Positions 20,316 through 27,463 of a stretch of 64,000 bases of DNA are shown here, piece after piece. Source of the DNA: Ramlibacter ginsenosidimutans (GTDB lineage: Bacteria; Pseudomonadota; Gammaproteobacteria; Burkholderiales; Burkholderiaceae_C); the NCBI RefSeq assembly GCF_016654015.1, contig NZ_JAEPWM010000006.1:226767-290766 (forward strand). Direction: 5' to 3'. The notes below the pieces were generated by a model. That model was not told where the DNA came from, searched no databases, and saw only the letters and a program-made list of their open reading frames with translations. Position 1 is the first letter of the stretch, and each line of letters begins with the position of its first letter. A program made the translations under genes and the position numbers.

Positions 20316-21184
20316 GTCCTCGCCCCGAACAGCCCTTGCGGCCGGAACAGCAGCACCGCGATGAACAGCAGGAAGACGCCGATCTGCCCCAGCGACTCGC
20401 CGAACCACAGGCCGCCCAGCGACTCGACGACGCCGATCAACAGTCCGCCCGCGAGGGCGCCGGCGAAGCTGCCCATGCCGCCCAGCACGACGATCGTGAA
20501 CGCCACCAGCACGAAGCCGTTGCCCACCAGCGGGTTCACGTAGTACGCAGGCAGCAGGAAGCAGGCCGCCGCGCCCAGGCAGGCCAGGCCGATGCCGAAG
20601 CTCATCGCGTACACGTGGTCCACGTCGATGCCGACCAGCCGCGCGCCCTGCTTCTCGCGGGCCACGGCGCGGATCGCCCGGCCCAGGTCGGTGCCGCGCA
20701 CGACCCACAGCAGCAGCCCGGAGGCGACCAGCGCGCCCGCGAACGCGACCAGCTTGGTGACGGCGATCATGGCCGGGCCGATGGCGACCGTCGCCAGCGA
20801 GTACGGTGTGTCGATGGTGCGCGTGTCGGACTTGAACGCGAGCAGCGCGACGTTCTCCAGCACGATGGACAGTCCCAGCGTGACCAGCAGGATGTTTTCG
20901 TCCTTGCCGTGGCTCGCGCGGTTGATGATGCCGCGCTGCAGCCCGTAACCCGCCACGAACATCACCGGCACCATGATCGGAAGCGCCAGGTAGGGATCGA
21001 GGCCGAACGACGCCTTGAGGAAGTACACGCCGTACAGCGCCATCATCAGCGCCGCCCCGTGCGCGAAGTTGATGATGTGCAGCACGCCGTAGATGAGGGT
21101 GAGGCCCAGTGCCACCAGCGCGTACACCGCGCCGGTGGTGAGGCCGTTCAACACGGCGGGGAACAGGATGCCGAACTCGAACAT
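20312..21184 (-). CDS. Branched-chain-type ABC importer permease (LivH-like)
   Basis: This 290-residue membrane permease begins with LNGLTTGAVYALVALGLTLIYGV and INFAHGA, the standard LivH N-terminus. The coupling motif is AIRAVAREKQGARLVGID. It forms the channel with the LivM-like protein. It lies 22 bases after the binding-protein gene. Confidence 0.93.
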   Translation of the reverse strand: MFEFGILFPAVLNGLTTGAVYALVALGLTLIYGVLHIINFAHGAALMMALYGVYFLKASFGLDPYLALPIMVPVMFVAGYGLQRGIINRASHGKDENILLVTLGLSIVLENVALLAFKSDTRTIDTPYSLATVAIGPAMIAVTKLVAFAGALVASGLLLWVVRGTDLGRAIRAVAREKQGARLVGIDVDHVYAMSFGIGLACLGAAACFLLPAYYVNPLVGNGFVLVAFTIVVLGGMGSFAGALAGGLLIGVVESLGGLWFGESLGQIGVFLLFIAVLLFRPQGLFGART

Positions 21185-21206
21185 GGCTTTCCCGTCCCGC
21201 GCGCGC

Positions 21207-22424
21207 TCAGGCCTTCAGCGGGAAGACGGGCTCGGCCTGGCGGTACTCGCGCGGCACGATCACCTTGATGTCGTTGTCCAGCACCTGCGTCATGAGCGGT
21301 TGCGCGCCCTGGTTCTGGCCGTTGACGAACTTCGTGGGGCCGTAGGGCAGGAAGTGGTCGCTGAACGTGCTGGTCTCCAGCGCGTTGATGATGGCCGCAC
21401 GATCGGCGGACTTCGCGCGCTCCAGCGAATCGGCCAGCAGCCGCATCGCCGTGTAGGTGAGGAACACCTCGTAGCTGTAGAACAGGTTCTTCGCCTCGGT
21501 GCGCTTCTTCAGCTCGAACGCGCGCTTGTCCTTGGGGTTGAACCAGTGGTTGCAGTCGATGATGCCCTTCGCCGGCTCCGGGAACTCCTTGACGAACTTG
21601 TAGCTCGAGGCCGCGCCGCCCAGCACGGAGAAGATCGCCTTGGGCATCACCTTCTGCTGCTGCATCGTGCGCACCAGCAGCGCGTATTCGTTGTAGTAGT
21701 TGGCCGGGATGACGATGTCGGGGTTGACCGCCTTCATCCGCAGCACGATGTTGTTGAAGTCGCGCGTCGGGTTGGCGTGCTTGATGATCTCCTTCACCTC
21801 GAAGCCGAACCCGGGCAGCTCGTGCGCGAGCAGGTTGGCCGTGCCGGTGCCGAACAGCGACTCCTCGTGGATGATCATGACCGTGCGCGCCGGCTTGCCG
21901 GCGGCCGTGTTCAGCACGAACAGGTTGTTCATCGCGATCTCGGCCACCTTCTTGTAGCCGGGCGCGAAGCGGAAGGTGTTCTTCAGGCCGCGCTCGACGA
22001 TCTGGTCGGCCACGCCGACGTCCACGATGTGCGGCAGGTTGTACTTGGCCGCGGCCTGCGTGGTGGCCAGGCAGATGGCCGAGGCGTAGGCGCCGACGAT
22101 GCAGCTCACGCCGGCCTCGTTCATCCGCTCGACTTCGGCGCTGCCCGCGGCCGGTGTCGACTGCGCGTCGCCCAGCAGCGGCTCCAGCTTCGCGCCACCC
22201 AGCGACTTGATGCCGCCAGCCTTGTTGATGTCCTCGATCGCCATCAGCGCACCCTCGCGGCACTGCTGGCCCGAGTAGGCCAGGGCCCCCGTCACCGGGT
22301 GCAGCACGCCCACCTTCACGGACTTCGGCTGCGCGCCTGCCACGAGCGGGAACGCCAGCGCGGACGCGGCAGCGCCCGCGTGGGCGACGAAACTGCGGCG
22401 GTTCAGGGACGGGGCACGACTCAT
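21207..22424 (-). CDS. ABC importer substrate-binding protein, LivJ-like
   Basis: This periplasmic type I binding protein of 405 aa has an N-terminal signal with twin arginines (NRRSFVAHAGAAASALAFPL). The mature part starts VKVGVLHPVTGALAYSGQQ, as in the Peripla_BP_6 family. The ligand is unknown; the family covers branched amino acids, amides, aromatic acids and urea. It is the second gene of the operon, 19 bases after gntR. Confidence 0.92.
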   Translation of the reverse strand: MSRAPSLNRRSFVAHAGAAASALAFPLVAGAQPKSVKVGVLHPVTGALAYSGQQCREGALMAIEDINKAGGIKSLGGAKLEPLLGDAQSTPAAGSAEVERMNEAGVSCIVGAYASAICLATTQAAAKYNLPHIVDVGVADQIVERGLKNTFRFAPGYKKVAEIAMNNLFVLNTAAGKPARTVMIIHEESLFGTGTANLLAHELPGFGFEVKEIIKHANPTRDFNNIVLRMKAVNPDIVIPANYYNEYALLVRTMQQQKVMPKAIFSVLGGAASSYKFVKEFPEPAKGIIDCNHWFNPKDKRAFELKKRTEAKNLFYSYEVFLTYTAMRLLADSLERAKSADRAAIINALETSTFSDHFLPYGPTKFVNGQNQGAQPLMTQVLDNDIKVIVPREYRQAEPVFPLKA

Positions 22425-22443
22425 CGAGTTTCTCCTTCGGGGT

Positions 22444-23235
22444 TCAGTGGAACTGCGCGGACAACTCGCGGCTGACCCACACTTGCGCGGCGATGTCGCC
22501 GACGCGGGACAGCTGCATCTGGTACTCGTAGCGGTCGGGACGGTACAGCCCGTGCAGCCACTGCACGGGGCGCCCGTCTTCGTCCTGGATCAGCCGGCGC
22601 ACGGCGAGCAGCGCCGAGCCGACCGCGACGCCGAGGTGCGGCGCCACCTGCGCATCGGCCAGCCGCGCGGAGATAGTCTGCCGCGCGCCGCCGACGCGCA
22701 CGCCGGCTTCCCCCAGCAGCACCAGGATGGGCTTGCGGGCCAGCTCGCGCCGGCCGAAGTGGCTGGCGAGATCGCCCGGCACCCAGGTCGTGATGTGCGA
22801 CAGCGGGCCTTCGCGGGTGGAGCGCACGCGCACGGCCTTCTGCACGGCGTCGCCGGCGGTGAGCTTCAAGGCCTGCGCCACCTCGCCGCTCGCGCCGACC
22901 TTGCTCACCTCGAGCACGCGCACGGTGGTGTTCTGCGTCATGCTGACGATGTTTTCGAGCAGGCCCGCGAGCTGCGTCGTCTTGGTCTGGCCGTGTGCGT
23001 CCGTCGCAGCGGTCGTCGCACCGAGCGGGCGCGTGCCGCGTCCGCGCTCGCGCGTGATCAGTCCCTCGCCGGCGAGCTCCTGCAAGGCGCGGCGCACCGT
23101 GACCCGCGCCACGCTGAACTGCCGCATCAGCGCCAGCTCGCCGGGCAGGCCCTGCGCGAAGCGGCCCTCGTGCAACTGCTCGCGCAGCACGAGGTAGATC
23201 TGGTGGTACTTCGGGACCGGGAGGGCGTCCGCCAT
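22444..23235 (-). CDS. GntR-family transcriptional regulator (HutC/UTRA type)
   Basis: This 263-residue protein has an N-terminal winged helix (YHQIYLVLREQLHEGRF; LMRQFSVARVTVRRALQELAGEG; RGRGTRP) and a C-terminal UTRA-type ligand domain. It is the first gene of the 12-gene operon it presumably controls. A perfect inverted repeat overlapping a good -35 box lies just upstream, so autorepression relieved by the pathway substrate is the simplest model. No ribosome binding site precedes ATG 23235, and the predicted transcription start is only a few bases upstream. Confidence 0.92.
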   Translation of the reverse strand: MADALPVPKYHQIYLVLREQLHEGRFAQGLPGELALMRQFSVARVTVRRALQELAGEGLITRERGRGTRPLGATTAATDAHGQTKTTQLAGLLENIVSMTQNTTVRVLEVSKVGASGEVAQALKLTAGDAVQKAVRVRSTREGPLSHITTWVPGDLASHFGRRELARKPILVLLGEAGVRVGGARQTISARLADAQVAPHLGVAVGSALLAVRRLIQDEDGRPVQWLHGLYRPDRYEYQMQLSRVGDIAAQVWVSRELSAQFH

Positions 23236-23243
23236 GGGCGCGG

Positions 23244-23280
23244 ATGGTCCATCCGGCGCAATGTCCTGTCAATAGGACAT
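23244..23280 (-). promoter_or_regulatory. Promoter and GntR operator for the 12-gene operon
   Basis: A perfect inverted repeat, ATGTCCT (23261-23267) and AGGACAT (23274-23280), has a 6-base centre. Read on the minus strand, the centre supplies the -35 sequence TTGACA (23272-23267). A -10-like GACCAT (23249-23244) follows after exactly 17 bases. A bound repressor would cover the -35 box. This is the only such palindrome that I noticed in the region. Confidence 0.65.
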
Positions 23281-23297
23281 GCGATGGGACAAGTGCG

Positions 23298-23350
23298 CTA
23301 CGCGACCGGGTAGCCGCCGTCGACGAGGTGCCACGTTGCCGGGGGCGATC
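23298..23350 (-). pseudogene. Possible remnant of a short-chain dehydrogenase C-terminus
   Basis: On the minus strand this stretch reads ATWHLVDGGYPVA followed by TAG, which matches the C-terminal (LV)DGGY tail of classical SDR enzymes. No upstream SDR sequence remains because dnaQ begins at 23393. It is probably a leftover of a gene lost when this junction formed. It is too short to be sure. Confidence 0.35.
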
Positions 23351-23356
23351 CTGCCG

Positions 23357-23385
23357 GTGAGATCGACCGTCCGCTCAAGCATAAT
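23357..23385 (+). promoter_or_regulatory. Candidate dnaQ promoter
   Basis: GTGAGA (23357-23362) and CATAAT (23380-23385) are separated by 17 bases. The -10 box is good and the -35 box is weak. The predicted start of transcription falls at about 23392, one base before the dnaQ ATG, which would give a leaderless message. Confidence 0.4.
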
Positions 23386-23392
23386 CGCGGCG

Positions 23393-24109
23393 ATGCGCCA
23401 GATCGTCCTCGACACCGAAACCACGGGTTTGTCCGCAGAAGGCGGCGACCGCATCATCGAGATCGGCTGCGTGGAGCTGGTGGCGCGCAAGCTGACCGGC
23501 AACAACAAGCACTGGTACCTCAATCCCGAGCGCGACTCGCACGAGGATGCGCTGAAGGTCCACGGCATCAGCAACGAGTTCCTGCGCGACAAGCCGAAGT
23601 TCGCCGCGATCGTCGACGAGCTGATCGAGTACTGCGCCGGCGCCGAGATCATCATCCACAACGCCGCGTTCGACATCGGCTTCCTGAACAAGGAACTGGA
23701 ACTGCTCGGGCGCGCCGCGTTCACCGGCCACGTGCACAAGGTGACCGACACGCTGGCGATGGCCAAGGAGATGTACCCCGGCAAGCGCAACAGCCTGGAC
23801 GCGCTGTGCGACCGGCTGGGCGTGGACAACTCCAGCCGCACGCTGCACGGCGCCTTGCTGGACGCGGAGCTGCTGGCCGACGTCTACATCAACCTCACGC
23901 GCGGCCAGGACGCGCTGCTGATCGACGAGTCCGACGCGCATGCGGTCGGCGCGATCGTCACCCGCGTGGACCTGCGCCAGTTCACCCTGCCGGTGCTGCT
24001 GGCCAACGACCAGGAAGCCGCGGCGCACGAGGACCTGCTGAAGCAGTTGGACAAGGCCTCGGGCGGCAAGACAGTCTGGCGTCAGCTGCCGATTTCGCCT
24101 GTGGCATAA
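23393..24109 (+). CDS. dnaQ: DNA polymerase III epsilon subunit (3'-5' proofreading exonuclease)
   Basis: This is the proofreading exonuclease of the replicative polymerase core. It has 238 aa. Exo I is VLDTETTGL (residues 5-13), Exo II is IIIHNAAFDIGFLN, and Exo III is TLHGALLDAELLADVY, a DEDDh-type site. I chose ATG 23393 (MRQIVLDTET); the longer upstream frame is unconserved. The C-terminal part binds the polymerase alpha subunit. tRNA-Val follows 25 bases later. Confidence 0.96.
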   Translation: MRQIVLDTETTGLSAEGGDRIIEIGCVELVARKLTGNNKHWYLNPERDSHEDALKVHGISNEFLRDKPKFAAIVDELIEYCAGAEIIIHNAAFDIGFLNKELELLGRAAFTGHVHKVTDTLAMAKEMYPGKRNSLDALCDRLGVDNSSRTLHGALLDAELLADVYINLTRGQDALLIDESDAHAVGAIVTRVDLRQFTLPVLLANDQEAAAHEDLLKQLDKASGGKTVWRQLPISPVA

Positions 24110-24134
24110 TTGGGGGCTTCCCGAACAGGGAAAT

Positions 24135-24209
24135 GGGTGATTAGCTCAGCGGTAGAGCACTGCCTTCACACGGCAGGGGTCACATGTTCGATCCATGTAT
24201 CACCCACCA
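24135..24209 (+). tRNA. tRNA-Val (anticodon CAC)
   Basis: The acceptor arms GGGTGAT and ATCACCC pair fully. The D-arm is AGCTCAGCGGTAGAGCA, and the anticodon stem CTGCC/GGCAG holds the loop TTCACAC with anticodon CAC. The T-arm is ACATG-TTCGATC-CATGT, and CCA is encoded. Its 3' end borders an accessory stretch, so it may have served as an integration site. Confidence 0.97.
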
Positions 24210-24224
24210 GATTTGTGATATGGG

Positions 24225-24256
24225 ACAAGGACTTAGGCCAAAACCTAGGTCCTTGT
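24225..24256 (+). terminator. Hairpin terminator of dnaQ/tRNA-Val
   Basis: The arms ACAAGGACTTAGG (24225-24237) and CCTAGGTCCTTGT (24244-24256) pair over 13 bases with one G-T wobble around a six-base loop. The trailing sequence TGCGTTT is only weakly U-rich. The following 100 bases hold nothing that I can assign. Confidence 0.6.
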
Positions 24257-24366
24257 TGCGTTTGGGCTGTCCAATATGTGTCCAGAACCGGGCAAATGGC
24301 TGCCGCACGCGTCCTCGCGCAGTAGGGAACAGCCTACTCAGATCCTCGCTGCAAAGTGCCCTTACA

Positions 24367-24382
24367 ATATCTTTGGTGATAT
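24367..24382 (+). promoter_or_regulatory. Candidate operator of the toxin-antitoxin pair
   Basis: ATATC (24367-24371) and GATAT (24378-24382) form an inverted repeat with a six-base spacer ending three bases before the toxin ATG. Type II antitoxins usually autoregulate through such palindromes. The assignment is inference. Confidence 0.35.
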
Positions 24383-24385
24383 ACG

Positions 24386-24799
24386 ATGGCAGTTCTGATC
24401 GTTGCGAGGGAAGCCGCAGATGAGATCGATGCCCTGTACGAGAGCGATGAGGATGCGGCAGCAGACATCGACTTCCTTATCGAGCAGTTGTTCGAAGACC
24501 ATCGCACGTTGGAGGAATTGTGCCTTCCACGGGACCACTTTGACTTCGAGCCAGCATTCGAGATCAAGCGGTTCGGCGCTGCCCAGAGATTGGGCAAGAA
24601 CGTTTATTCGGCCAAGCTACGAAGCACGGCCGACAACTCAGTGATCCCATACCGGCTGCTTGTGGGCTTCGACGCTCAGAGAGATCGCTACCATGTCCTC
24701 AGCATCGCACACCGAAATCACGCTTACGACACCCGACACCCCCACTTCGCCGAGCTACTCCGTCGATATGACGACGCTGGTATTCCAACCTACCGTTGA
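24386..24799 (+). CDS. RelE/HigB-like putative toxin
   Basis: This 137-residue acidic-N-terminal protein ends with PYRLLVGFDAQRDRYHVLS and AHRNHAYDTRHPHF, a layout seen in RelE/ParE-fold toxins in which the last strands are followed by a basic/His helix. It overlaps the downstream HTH gene, and toxin-first order is typical of higBA modules. Codon choice is less GC-biased than in neighbouring housekeeping genes, suggesting transfer. The family assignment is tentative; ribonuclease activity is not proven by any residue I can name. Confidence 0.55.
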   Translation: MAVLIVAREAADEIDALYESDEDAAADIDFLIEQLFEDHRTLEELCLPRDHFDFEPAFEIKRFGAAQRLGKNVYSAKLRSTADNSVIPYRLLVGFDAQRDRYHVLSIAHRNHAYDTRHPHFAELLRRYDDAGIPTYR

Positions 24800-25214
24800 A
24801 GTGGCTGGTGTATGCCAAGTGGGGATTGTTGGCTTTCGAGCGACCGTCTACCGGTACGAGCAGCTGCAATCTGCTCTCGTCGTTTCTGATCTGCGATTGG
24901 GTGACTTGGAAGCTTCCGAGTACCTTGCACGGAGAGATGCGGATCCGAAGAAGAAGAGCGCAATCGAACGAGCAAGAATGAGGAACGCGCAAGCCCTAAG
25001 TGCGCCAGGGCAGCGGCCTACGCTTGCATCGCTCCGATTGCGTGCCGGAATGTCGCAGGCGCAGCTCGCATCTGCGCTGGGTACGCAGCAGCCAAATGTG
25101 GCCAGATGGGAGCGGAATCCAGGCAATCTAGAGGTTGCTACGCTTAAGAAGCTTGCGTCTGCATTGGGCGTGTCTGTACACGATGTTCTGGTAGCGGTAG
25201 GGGCCGACGAGTGA
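24768..25214 (+). CDS. XRE-family putative antitoxin/regulator
   Basis: The C-terminal HTH (LASLRLRAGMSQAQLASALG, then QQPNVARWERNPGNLEVATLKKLASALG) is a clear XRE/Cro-C1 domain. Residues 1-70 are an unrelated basic region. ATG 24768 (MTTLVFQPT) leaves a 32-base overlap with the toxin gene; ATG 24693 in the same frame would overlap by 107 bases and is less likely. With the upstream gene it forms a HigBA-like pair. The stop overlaps the next gene as GTGA. Confidence 0.72.
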   Translation: MTTLVFQPTVEVAGVCQVGIVGFRATVYRYEQLQSALVVSDLRLGDLEASEYLARRDADPKKKSAIERARMRNAQALSAPGQRPTLASLRLRAGMSQAQLASALGTQQPNVARWERNPGNLEVATLKKLASALGVSVHDVLVAVGADE

Positions 25215-25675
25215 GAACCTTGCAAGACGCGGGCCGCACTGCCTTTAGCCTTTTTTGTGACGATCTACGCCAAGAGGTGGGCGGCAAGCAAACTCTTGTC
25301 GGTGTCTACTCAGGGGCACAAGTAGAGATAAACCAAGCACCGCCTCTCATTCTCCCGAGGATGTGTGTCGTCACGCATATCTTCACGCCGCTGACTTCAC
25401 CCTTCAAACGTCTCGCTATAGACGCCCGATGGAACGGCGCAGTTCTTCAGAGGGTTGAACCGGAGGTCAATTGGCTTGCGGAGATTCAGAAGATGAAGGG
25501 ACCGCCGGACGCGAAAGTTTGGAATGTGCAGGCCGCTCTTGTATTGCAGCCCTTTGCTGTGAGCGAGGCAGGTGTGCTGCGAATGTACGTCACGATGGAT
25601 AACGAGGAGTTTGAGTCGAATGGTCTCAACTTCCATTTCAATCTTCCGTCGCAGCAGGTAGCAACAACGTTCTAA
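25211..25675 (+). CDS. Conserved hypothetical protein (DUF6941-like)
   Basis: This 154-residue soluble protein contains FCDDLRQEVGGKQTLVGVYSG near the N-terminus, a stretch I associate with the uncharacterised DUF6941 family. It has no signal peptide or membrane segment. GTG 25211 overlaps the antitoxin stop (GTGA), so it is translated with the toxin-antitoxin pair and may be a third component or a passenger. Function unknown. Confidence 0.65.
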   Translation: MRTLQDAGRTAFSLFCDDLRQEVGGKQTLVGVYSGAQVEINQAPPLILPRMCVVTHIFTPLTSPFKRLAIDARWNGAVLQRVEPEVNWLAEIQKMKGPPDAKVWNVQAALVLQPFAVSEAGVLRMYVTMDNEEFESNGLNFHFNLPSQQVATTF

Positions 25676-25722
25676 CGCTAGCCCCGGGGCCGCGCTTGTC
25701 GCGCGCCCCGAGTCGGATTGTC

Positions 25723-25932
25723 CTAATCGGGCCAGTCCTCGCTCACGCACGATCGAGCAGAGTCAACTGCGGCTAGAAGCCAAACACGAACCTGATCACC
25801 GCCGCCAGAATACGTGGCGAACTTCCGAGAGCTGAACCCCTCTTCGGAGCGGCGCTCGATCTGCGAGAGCTTCTCTTGGAAGAAAGGTTCTTGGAGAGGG
25901 CTGGTACGCAGGGCGAAGATGATCGTTTTCAC
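25723..25932 (-). CDS. Possible small or broken CDS downstream of the membrane protein gene
   Basis: GTG 25932 opens a 69-residue frame (MKTIIFALRTSPLQEPFF...). The same frame is open without a stop back to the TAA at 26034-26032 that ends the next upstream gene, giving 102 codons with protein-like composition (for example CEELSKGFRYPHHDG). It may be a separate short gene, or the C-terminus of the upstream protein cut off by a nonsense mutation. No homology recognised, and there is no clear ribosome binding site. Confidence 0.35.
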   Translation of the reverse strand: MKTIIFALRTSPLQEPFFQEKLSQIERRSEEGFSSRKFATYSGGGDQVRVWLLAAVDSARSCVSEDWPD

Positions 25933-26031
25933 TTCGCGCAGTCCGTCGTGATGTGGGTACCGGAAGCCCTTCGAGAGCTCCTCACAACGATCGAGCGCTG
26001 CCGGTGCCTGCTGTCGATTCGTCCCGCCATC

Positions 26032-26559
26032 TTATTCGGGGCGCGCGGTGCGCGTCATCGCGAACGAGTCGCCGTAAAGGGACGAATATCTGATCTCTAG
26101 GCCCAAGCGGTCCAAGAACGACAGGGCATCCTCGTGCGTTGTGAAGCCTATGTCTTTACGTTCGAAGATGAAGAGGGCAATGCGAGCGCCGGCGGGAATC
26201 ACGGAGCCTGGGCTGAACATGTTCCACTCGGCGCATCCGACGACCTCCCGCGCTTCCTGTTCGATTCGCTCTGGCAGATCGAGGCTTTCCACTGGGTAGG
26301 CCTGACCTTTGTAGGTCATGACGATCGAATTGATGATCGCCGGACCGAGGCCAGAGTTCACAATGTACAGTCGAACGGGCCGCCCGGGAACGCGATCTGT
26401 TCCCCAGTCAAGGTGCGGACGCGCGGCAATGCTCGCATGCTTCCTGGCCACTCGGATCTGGCTGTTGCCCACAATGAATGCAGCGCCTATTGCGATCAGC
26501 GAGCCCCAGGCTTGAACCCAGCTTGCGCATTCGCTTCGGGACAAGCCGGGAACCAGCAT
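26032..26559 (-). CDS. Hypothetical single-pass membrane protein
   Basis: The 175-residue protein has one N-terminal membrane segment (AWGSLIAIGAAFIVGN), followed by a basic stretch (RVARKHASIAARP) and a soluble domain with LYIVNSGLGPAIINSIVM. This layout is common among uncharacterised proteins of mobile regions. ATG 26559 was chosen; GTG 26601 would add 14 residues. It runs opposite to the toxin-antitoxin genes. Function unknown. Confidence 0.55.
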   Translation of the reverse strand: MLVPGLSRSECASWVQAWGSLIAIGAAFIVGNSQIRVARKHASIAARPHLDWGTDRVPGRPVRLYIVNSGLGPAIINSIVMTYKGQAYPVESLDLPERIEQEAREVVGCAEWNMFSPGSVIPAGARIALFIFERKDIGFTTHEDALSFLDRLGLEIRYSSLYGDSFAMTRTARPE

Positions 26560-26601
26560 GCAACTTTGAAAGATGTCGTAGGCCACGAGTGCGCACCTCA
26601 C

Positions 26602-26839
26602 GGGTGGGTTGGGCGGTCACATGACGATACCGCCAAAACGCTCGCCGATGCCGCGCTAACCCGCTCGTACCACCAGGCGCAGCGCCGACTCCGGCGCGTG
26701 TGAGCATCACCGCCGCGACCTCACCCATACCTGCACCCGCGGTGCCGACGCCCTCACCGGTGCCCCCGGCGATCACCGCGCGAGTATGGGCTCTCGATGA
26801 CGAAGCGAAGAGACGCGTATCGCTGGTGAGCCGGCTTGC
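26602..26839 (+). other. Intergenic stretch without recognisable gene
   Basis: These 238 bases between two minus-strand hypothetical genes contain only short frames. I see no RNA gene, clear terminator or insertion-sequence end. Confidence 0.5.
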
Positions 26840-27463
26840 CTAACCAGCTGGCCTAAGGGATGAGGCCCAAGTGTCCTCATGCACGATCTTGATCGGAAGA
26901 CCGCTTTGACGCAGTTCCATGGCCTTTTCGATCTTGGTTCCGAAGCTCCCGTGCTTCCATTCGTCACTCCCCAAGCCGCCGACCACCAGATAATGCAGCT
27001 TCTTGGTGACTGATGCAGAGGTCAAACCTCCGCGGCGGATGACGAACTGCTCACACGTCGAGCGAGGCCCAAAAACGAAGTCGCCCGTGAAGCAGAAGAG
27101 CCTCTCTTGCACCTCGATCTCCGCGACGTTGTCTAACGCCAGCCCGGTCACGTGCTGCGACTCGGCCAGTTCCTCCAATGTGCCGCCTACCAACTTGAGG
27201 AGCGTGTCTGTTAGATGATCACGCTCCTCGGCGGTGATCACCCCGTCGGCCAACACGTCGTTCACCTGCGCGTAGATGACTGACCCGGGCCAGGTGAGCG
27301 ACACGTTCTCAGCCCCCCGCAACCACGATTGGAGAAAGTGGATCTCGCGATCCTGCAGCTCGCCGTCTGAGAGGATGCCTTGCACAATGCCAACTAGCGC
27401 GGCACATGACTGCCGCATTTCGTTGCGAAAGGCGGCGGCTTGGCGCGTGTAGAGGTTCGACAT
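26840..27463 (-). CDS. BRCT-domain protein with N-terminal TerB/EF-hand-like region
   Basis: The 207-residue protein has two parts. Residues about 15-90 contain two acidic repeats (GILSDGELQDREIHFLQSWL and DGVITAEERDHLTDTLLKL), as in TerB-like helical domains. Residues about 115-200 form a BRCT domain (LFCFTGDFVFGPR, then VIRRGGLTSASVTKKLHYLV and GTKIEKAMELRQSGLPIKIV), like the DNA-ligase BRCT. ATG 27463 (MSNLYTRQAAAF) is preferred over 27508. Such proteins occur in accessory regions; a role at DNA ends or nicks is only a guess. Confidence 0.75.
   Translation of the reverse strand: MSNLYTRQAAAFRNEMRQSCAALVGIVQGILSDGELQDREIHFLQSWLRGAENVSLTWPGSVIYAQVNDVLADGVITAEERDHLTDTLLKLVGGTLEELAESQHVTGLALDNVAEIEVQERLFCFTGDFVFGPRSTCEQFVIRRGGLTSASVTKKLHYLVVGGLGSDEWKHGSFGTKIEKAMELRQSGLPIKIVHEDTWASSLRPAG

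Noticed and set aside
18648..20543. Plus-strand frame of 631 codons opposite livG/livM
   Set aside because: Antisense to ABC importer genes and low complexity.
24110..24325. Short plus-strand frame running through tRNA-Val
   Set aside because: It overlaps a complete tRNA and its hairpin, with no protein similarity.
25876..26100. Plus-strand frame of 74 codons (MEERFLERAGTQ...)
   Set aside because: It overlaps the end of the membrane protein gene on the other strand and lacks a ribosome binding site; the minus-strand reading has better continuity.
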